Notes under the pieces: model-generated
The model's database searches: none
What the model was told of the DNA's origin: nothing
What the model saw: only the letters and a program-made list of their open reading frames with translations
Position numbers and translations under genes: made by a program
Source of the DNA: Lachnospiraceae bacterium
GTDB taxonomy: Bacteria; Bacillota; Clostridia; Lachnospirales; Lachnospiraceae
Length of the DNA stretch: 7,597 nt
Direction of reading: 5' to 3'
Assembly: GCA_900772845.1 (NCBI GenBank)
Contig: CAAGSD010000044.1
Coordinates: forward strand, 1 to 7,597
In this document: positions 5,978-7,597 of the stretch, piece by piece
Layout of the letters: each line of letters starts with the position of its first letter
Position numbering within the stretch: position 1 is the stretch's first letter

Positions 5978-7522
5978 ATGCTGATCAGGGATATATTAGA
6001 AGAAAGTGTACAGAAATTTGGCGAAGTCAAAGCAGTAAAATGGCTTAACAGGAAAGAAGTTCTGGAGAGAAGTTACAGCGAAATATTGAGAAACGTGATT
6101 TCCACCAGAAAAGGACTTCTTGCAGAAGACTTTGCAGGAAAGCATATTGCATTGATCGGAACCAGTTCTGTAGAATGGATCGAAAGCTATCTGGGAATTA
6201 TTACAGGATGTATTACAGCGGTGCCGCTGGACGCAGCACTCCCATGTGAAGAACTGATCGATCTGATAAACCGATCCGATTCTGAAGCACTCTTCTTAAG
6301 TCCGAAACACAGACCTTATCTGGAAGCGTTCCTTGCAAACTGTCCGAAACTCCAGAAAGTATGGATGCTTCAGGAAGAGGTGGAGGATGTACCTTCAGGC
6401 GTGTACAGTATCAATGAGCTGAGAAACACAGGAATTAACGCATCAGCAGATGCTTCCTGCCCGTCAGCAGAAGATATTGCGACGATTATCTTTACGTCCG
6501 GAACGACAGGAAAGAGCAAAGGGGTTATGCTGACACAGAATAATCTGGCATCTAATGTTGAGGCAGTTAAGATTTCAGCAGAACCCGGAACTGCCATGCT
6601 CAGTGTACTTCCAATCCATCATGCATTCTGTCTTGTCATGGACTGGCTGAAAGGTTTTTCTCAGGGAGCAACTATCTGTATTAATGACTCTCTGCTTCAT
6701 ATGGTCAGAAATATGAGCATTTTTAAACCCGATATCATGCTCATGGTTCCGATGATGATTGAAACAATTTATAAGAGACTGGCAGCAGCTGATCCACAAA
6801 TCCCGAAGGCAGTTCTTGCAGAAAAAGTTTTCGGTGGAAAACTGCAGACGATTTTTACCGGTGGCGCACATCTGGATCCGTACTATATTGATCGTTTTGC
6901 AGAGTATGGTGTTCAGATTCTGGAAGGATATGGCATGTCGGAATGTTCTCCTGTTATCAGTAATAATACGCCGGAAAATCATAAGCCGGGTTCTATTGGA
7001 AGACCACTTGAGAATGTGGAGATAAGATTTGAAAATGGTGAGATTCTGGTAAAAGGCACAAGTGTTATGAAAGGGTATTATCAGATGCCGGACGAGACAG
7101 CTGAAACACTGAAAGATGGCTGGCTGCATACTGGCGACAAGGGTTATATGGATGAAGATGGATATCTCTTTATTAATGGCCGGGTGAAAAATCTGATCAT
7201 TCTATCCAATGGAGAAAATGTATCTCCGGAAGAAATCGAGAACAAGCTTGCACTGAATCCGCTTGTGGGTGAAGTTATTGTAACAGGTGAGGACAATGGT
7301 CTTACAGCCCGAATTTATCCGGAACAGGCAGTTGTGGAGGCAAAGGCACTGGATACGGAGATGATTCGTTCACAGCTTCAGGAATTTCTGGATGAATACA
7401 ATAAAAATCAGCCGACCTACCGTCGTATTACAGGTCTGGTGATCCGGAAAAATCCGTTTATACGCAGTACGACAAAGAAAATCAGGATACAGGATGTCCT
7501 CATCGATGAGCCACAGGCATAA
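5978..7522 (+). CDS. AMP-forming acyl ligase (ANL superfamily), fatty-acid-type
   Basis: A 514-residue adenylate-forming enzyme. It should activate a carboxylic acid with ATP and transfer it to the thiol of the operon's carrier protein, or to CoA. Motifs: A3 P-loop FTSGTTGKSKG (172-182), A5 GYGMSE (317-322), A7 WLHTGD (382-387), the A8 hinge from GRVKNLI to PEEIE (401-421), and A10 RSTTKKIR (496-503) with Lys501 as the likely adenylation lysine. The LPIHHAF segment (211-217) and overall pattern resemble long-chain fatty acid:CoA ligases more than amino-acid A domains, so a fatty or other hydrophobic acid is favoured. The ATG at 5978 has AAGGAGG eight bases upstream; the open frame before it (from 5897) overlaps the carrier gene and is not coding. 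Twelve of 21 arginine codons are AGA or AGG. Last gene of the operon, followed at once by a terminator. Confidence 0.9.
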   Translation: MLIRDILEESVQKFGEVKAVKWLNRKEVLERSYSEILRNVISTRKGLLAEDFAGKHIALIGTSSVEWIESYLGIITGCITAVPLDAALPCEELIDLINRSDSEALFLSPKHRPYLEAFLANCPKLQKVWMLQEEVEDVPSGVYSINELRNTGINASADASCPSAEDIATIIFTSGTTGKSKGVMLTQNNLASNVEAVKISAEPGTAMLSVLPIHHAFCLVMDWLKGFSQGATICINDSLLHMVRNMSIFKPDIMLMVPMMIETIYKRLAAADPQIPKAVLAEKVFGGKLQTIFTGGAHLDPYYIDRFAEYGVQILEGYGMSECSPVISNNTPENHKPGSIGRPLENVEIRFENGEILVKGTSVMKGYYQMPDETAETLKDGWLHTGDKGYMDEDGYLFINGRVKNLIILSNGENVSPEEIENKLALNPLVGEVIVTGEDNGLTARIYPEQAVVEAKALDTEMIRSQLQEFLDEYNKNQPTYRRITGLVIRKNPFIRSTTKKIRIQDVLIDEPQA

Positions 7523-7523
7523 T

Positions 7524-7560
7524 AAAAACCCGTTTGAGTGAATTGCTCAGACGGGTTTTA
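7524..7560. terminator. Strong intrinsic terminator ending the C-T-A operon
   Basis: AAAACCCGTTTGAG (7525-7538) pairs with CTCAGACGGGTTTT (7546-7559): 14 bp with one G.U pair around a 7-base loop TGAATTG. It starts two bases after the ligase stop. The A run on the left makes it usable on the minus strand too, which suits a convergent gene beyond it. Confidence 0.9.
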
Positions 7561-7597
7561 TTATACCTGCTTAGCAGGGGATTCAGGATCACCAGAC
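7561..7597 (-). CDS. Possible C-terminal end of a convergent gene (partial)
   Basis: On the minus strand one frame is open from the window edge to TAA at 7563-7561 and encodes SGDPESPAKQV, directly followed by a second TAA and the two-way terminator. The hydrophilic tail and its placement fit a gene end, but 11 residues give no identity and could be chance. A small CCTGC-TTA-GCAGG repeat (7566-7578) lies in the same stretch. Confidence 0.3.
   Translation of the reverse strand, partial: SGDPESPAKQV

Noticed and set aside
5680..6030. Minus-strand open frame across the carrier gene.
   Set aside because: It is a shadow of the carrier and ligase genes, with no ribosome site and no recognisable protein pattern.
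1..7597. CRISPR array, tRNA, rRNA or transposase.
   Set aside because: No regularly spaced direct repeats, tRNA cloverleaf, rRNA segments or transposase motifs were seen on either strand.

Overview
The window looks like chromosomal DNA from a low-to-mid GC anaerobic Firmicute, most likely a gut Clostridium of the Lachnospiraceae. The reasons are strong AGGAGG ribosome sites, a Csp-type subtilase of a kind common in that group, a tiny XRE-like HTH protein, and long A/T-flanked hairpin terminators. This placement rests on recognition of protein types, not on a database search.

Layout from left to right. Positions 1-62 hold the last codons of an unidentified plus-strand gene, followed by a two-way terminator (72-107) shared with the convergent minus-strand gene. 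That gene (135-911) is a ZIP-family divalent metal transporter. Its sigma-A promoter is clear, and a perfect 6+6 bp inverted repeat sits at the predicted transcription start, which suggests metal-dependent repression. Divergently, 1086-2855 encodes a subtilisin-family (S8) serine protease with an intact D/H/N/S active site and the large insertion typical of clostridial Csp-like proteases.

From about 2856 the base and codon use changes: it is more AT-rich and AGA becomes a common arginine codon. This part holds a 43-residue HTH protein that looks cut short (2924-3055), a membrane-anchored alpha/beta hydrolase (3080-4048), a long near-palindromic hairpin ending in seven T's (4057-4153), and a compact three-gene operon. 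The operon encodes a free-standing NRPS-type condensation protein (4288-5676), an acyl carrier protein (5704-5934) and an AMP-forming acyl ligase (5978-7522), and it is closed by a strong terminator (7524-7560). A few codons of a possible convergent minus-strand gene follow.

The C-T-A operon is the most interesting part. The ligase would activate a carboxylic acid, probably a fatty acid given its resemblance to long-chain acyl-CoA synthetases. It would load the acid on the phosphopantetheine arm of the carrier protein, and the condensation protein would pass it to an amine. The expected product is an N-acyl amide. From memory, gut-clostridial gene clusters of this kind have been reported to make fatty acid amides from exogenous fatty acids and amines such as tryptamine or tyramine. 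This operon is probably a relative of those clusters; acid and amine cannot be read from the sequence.
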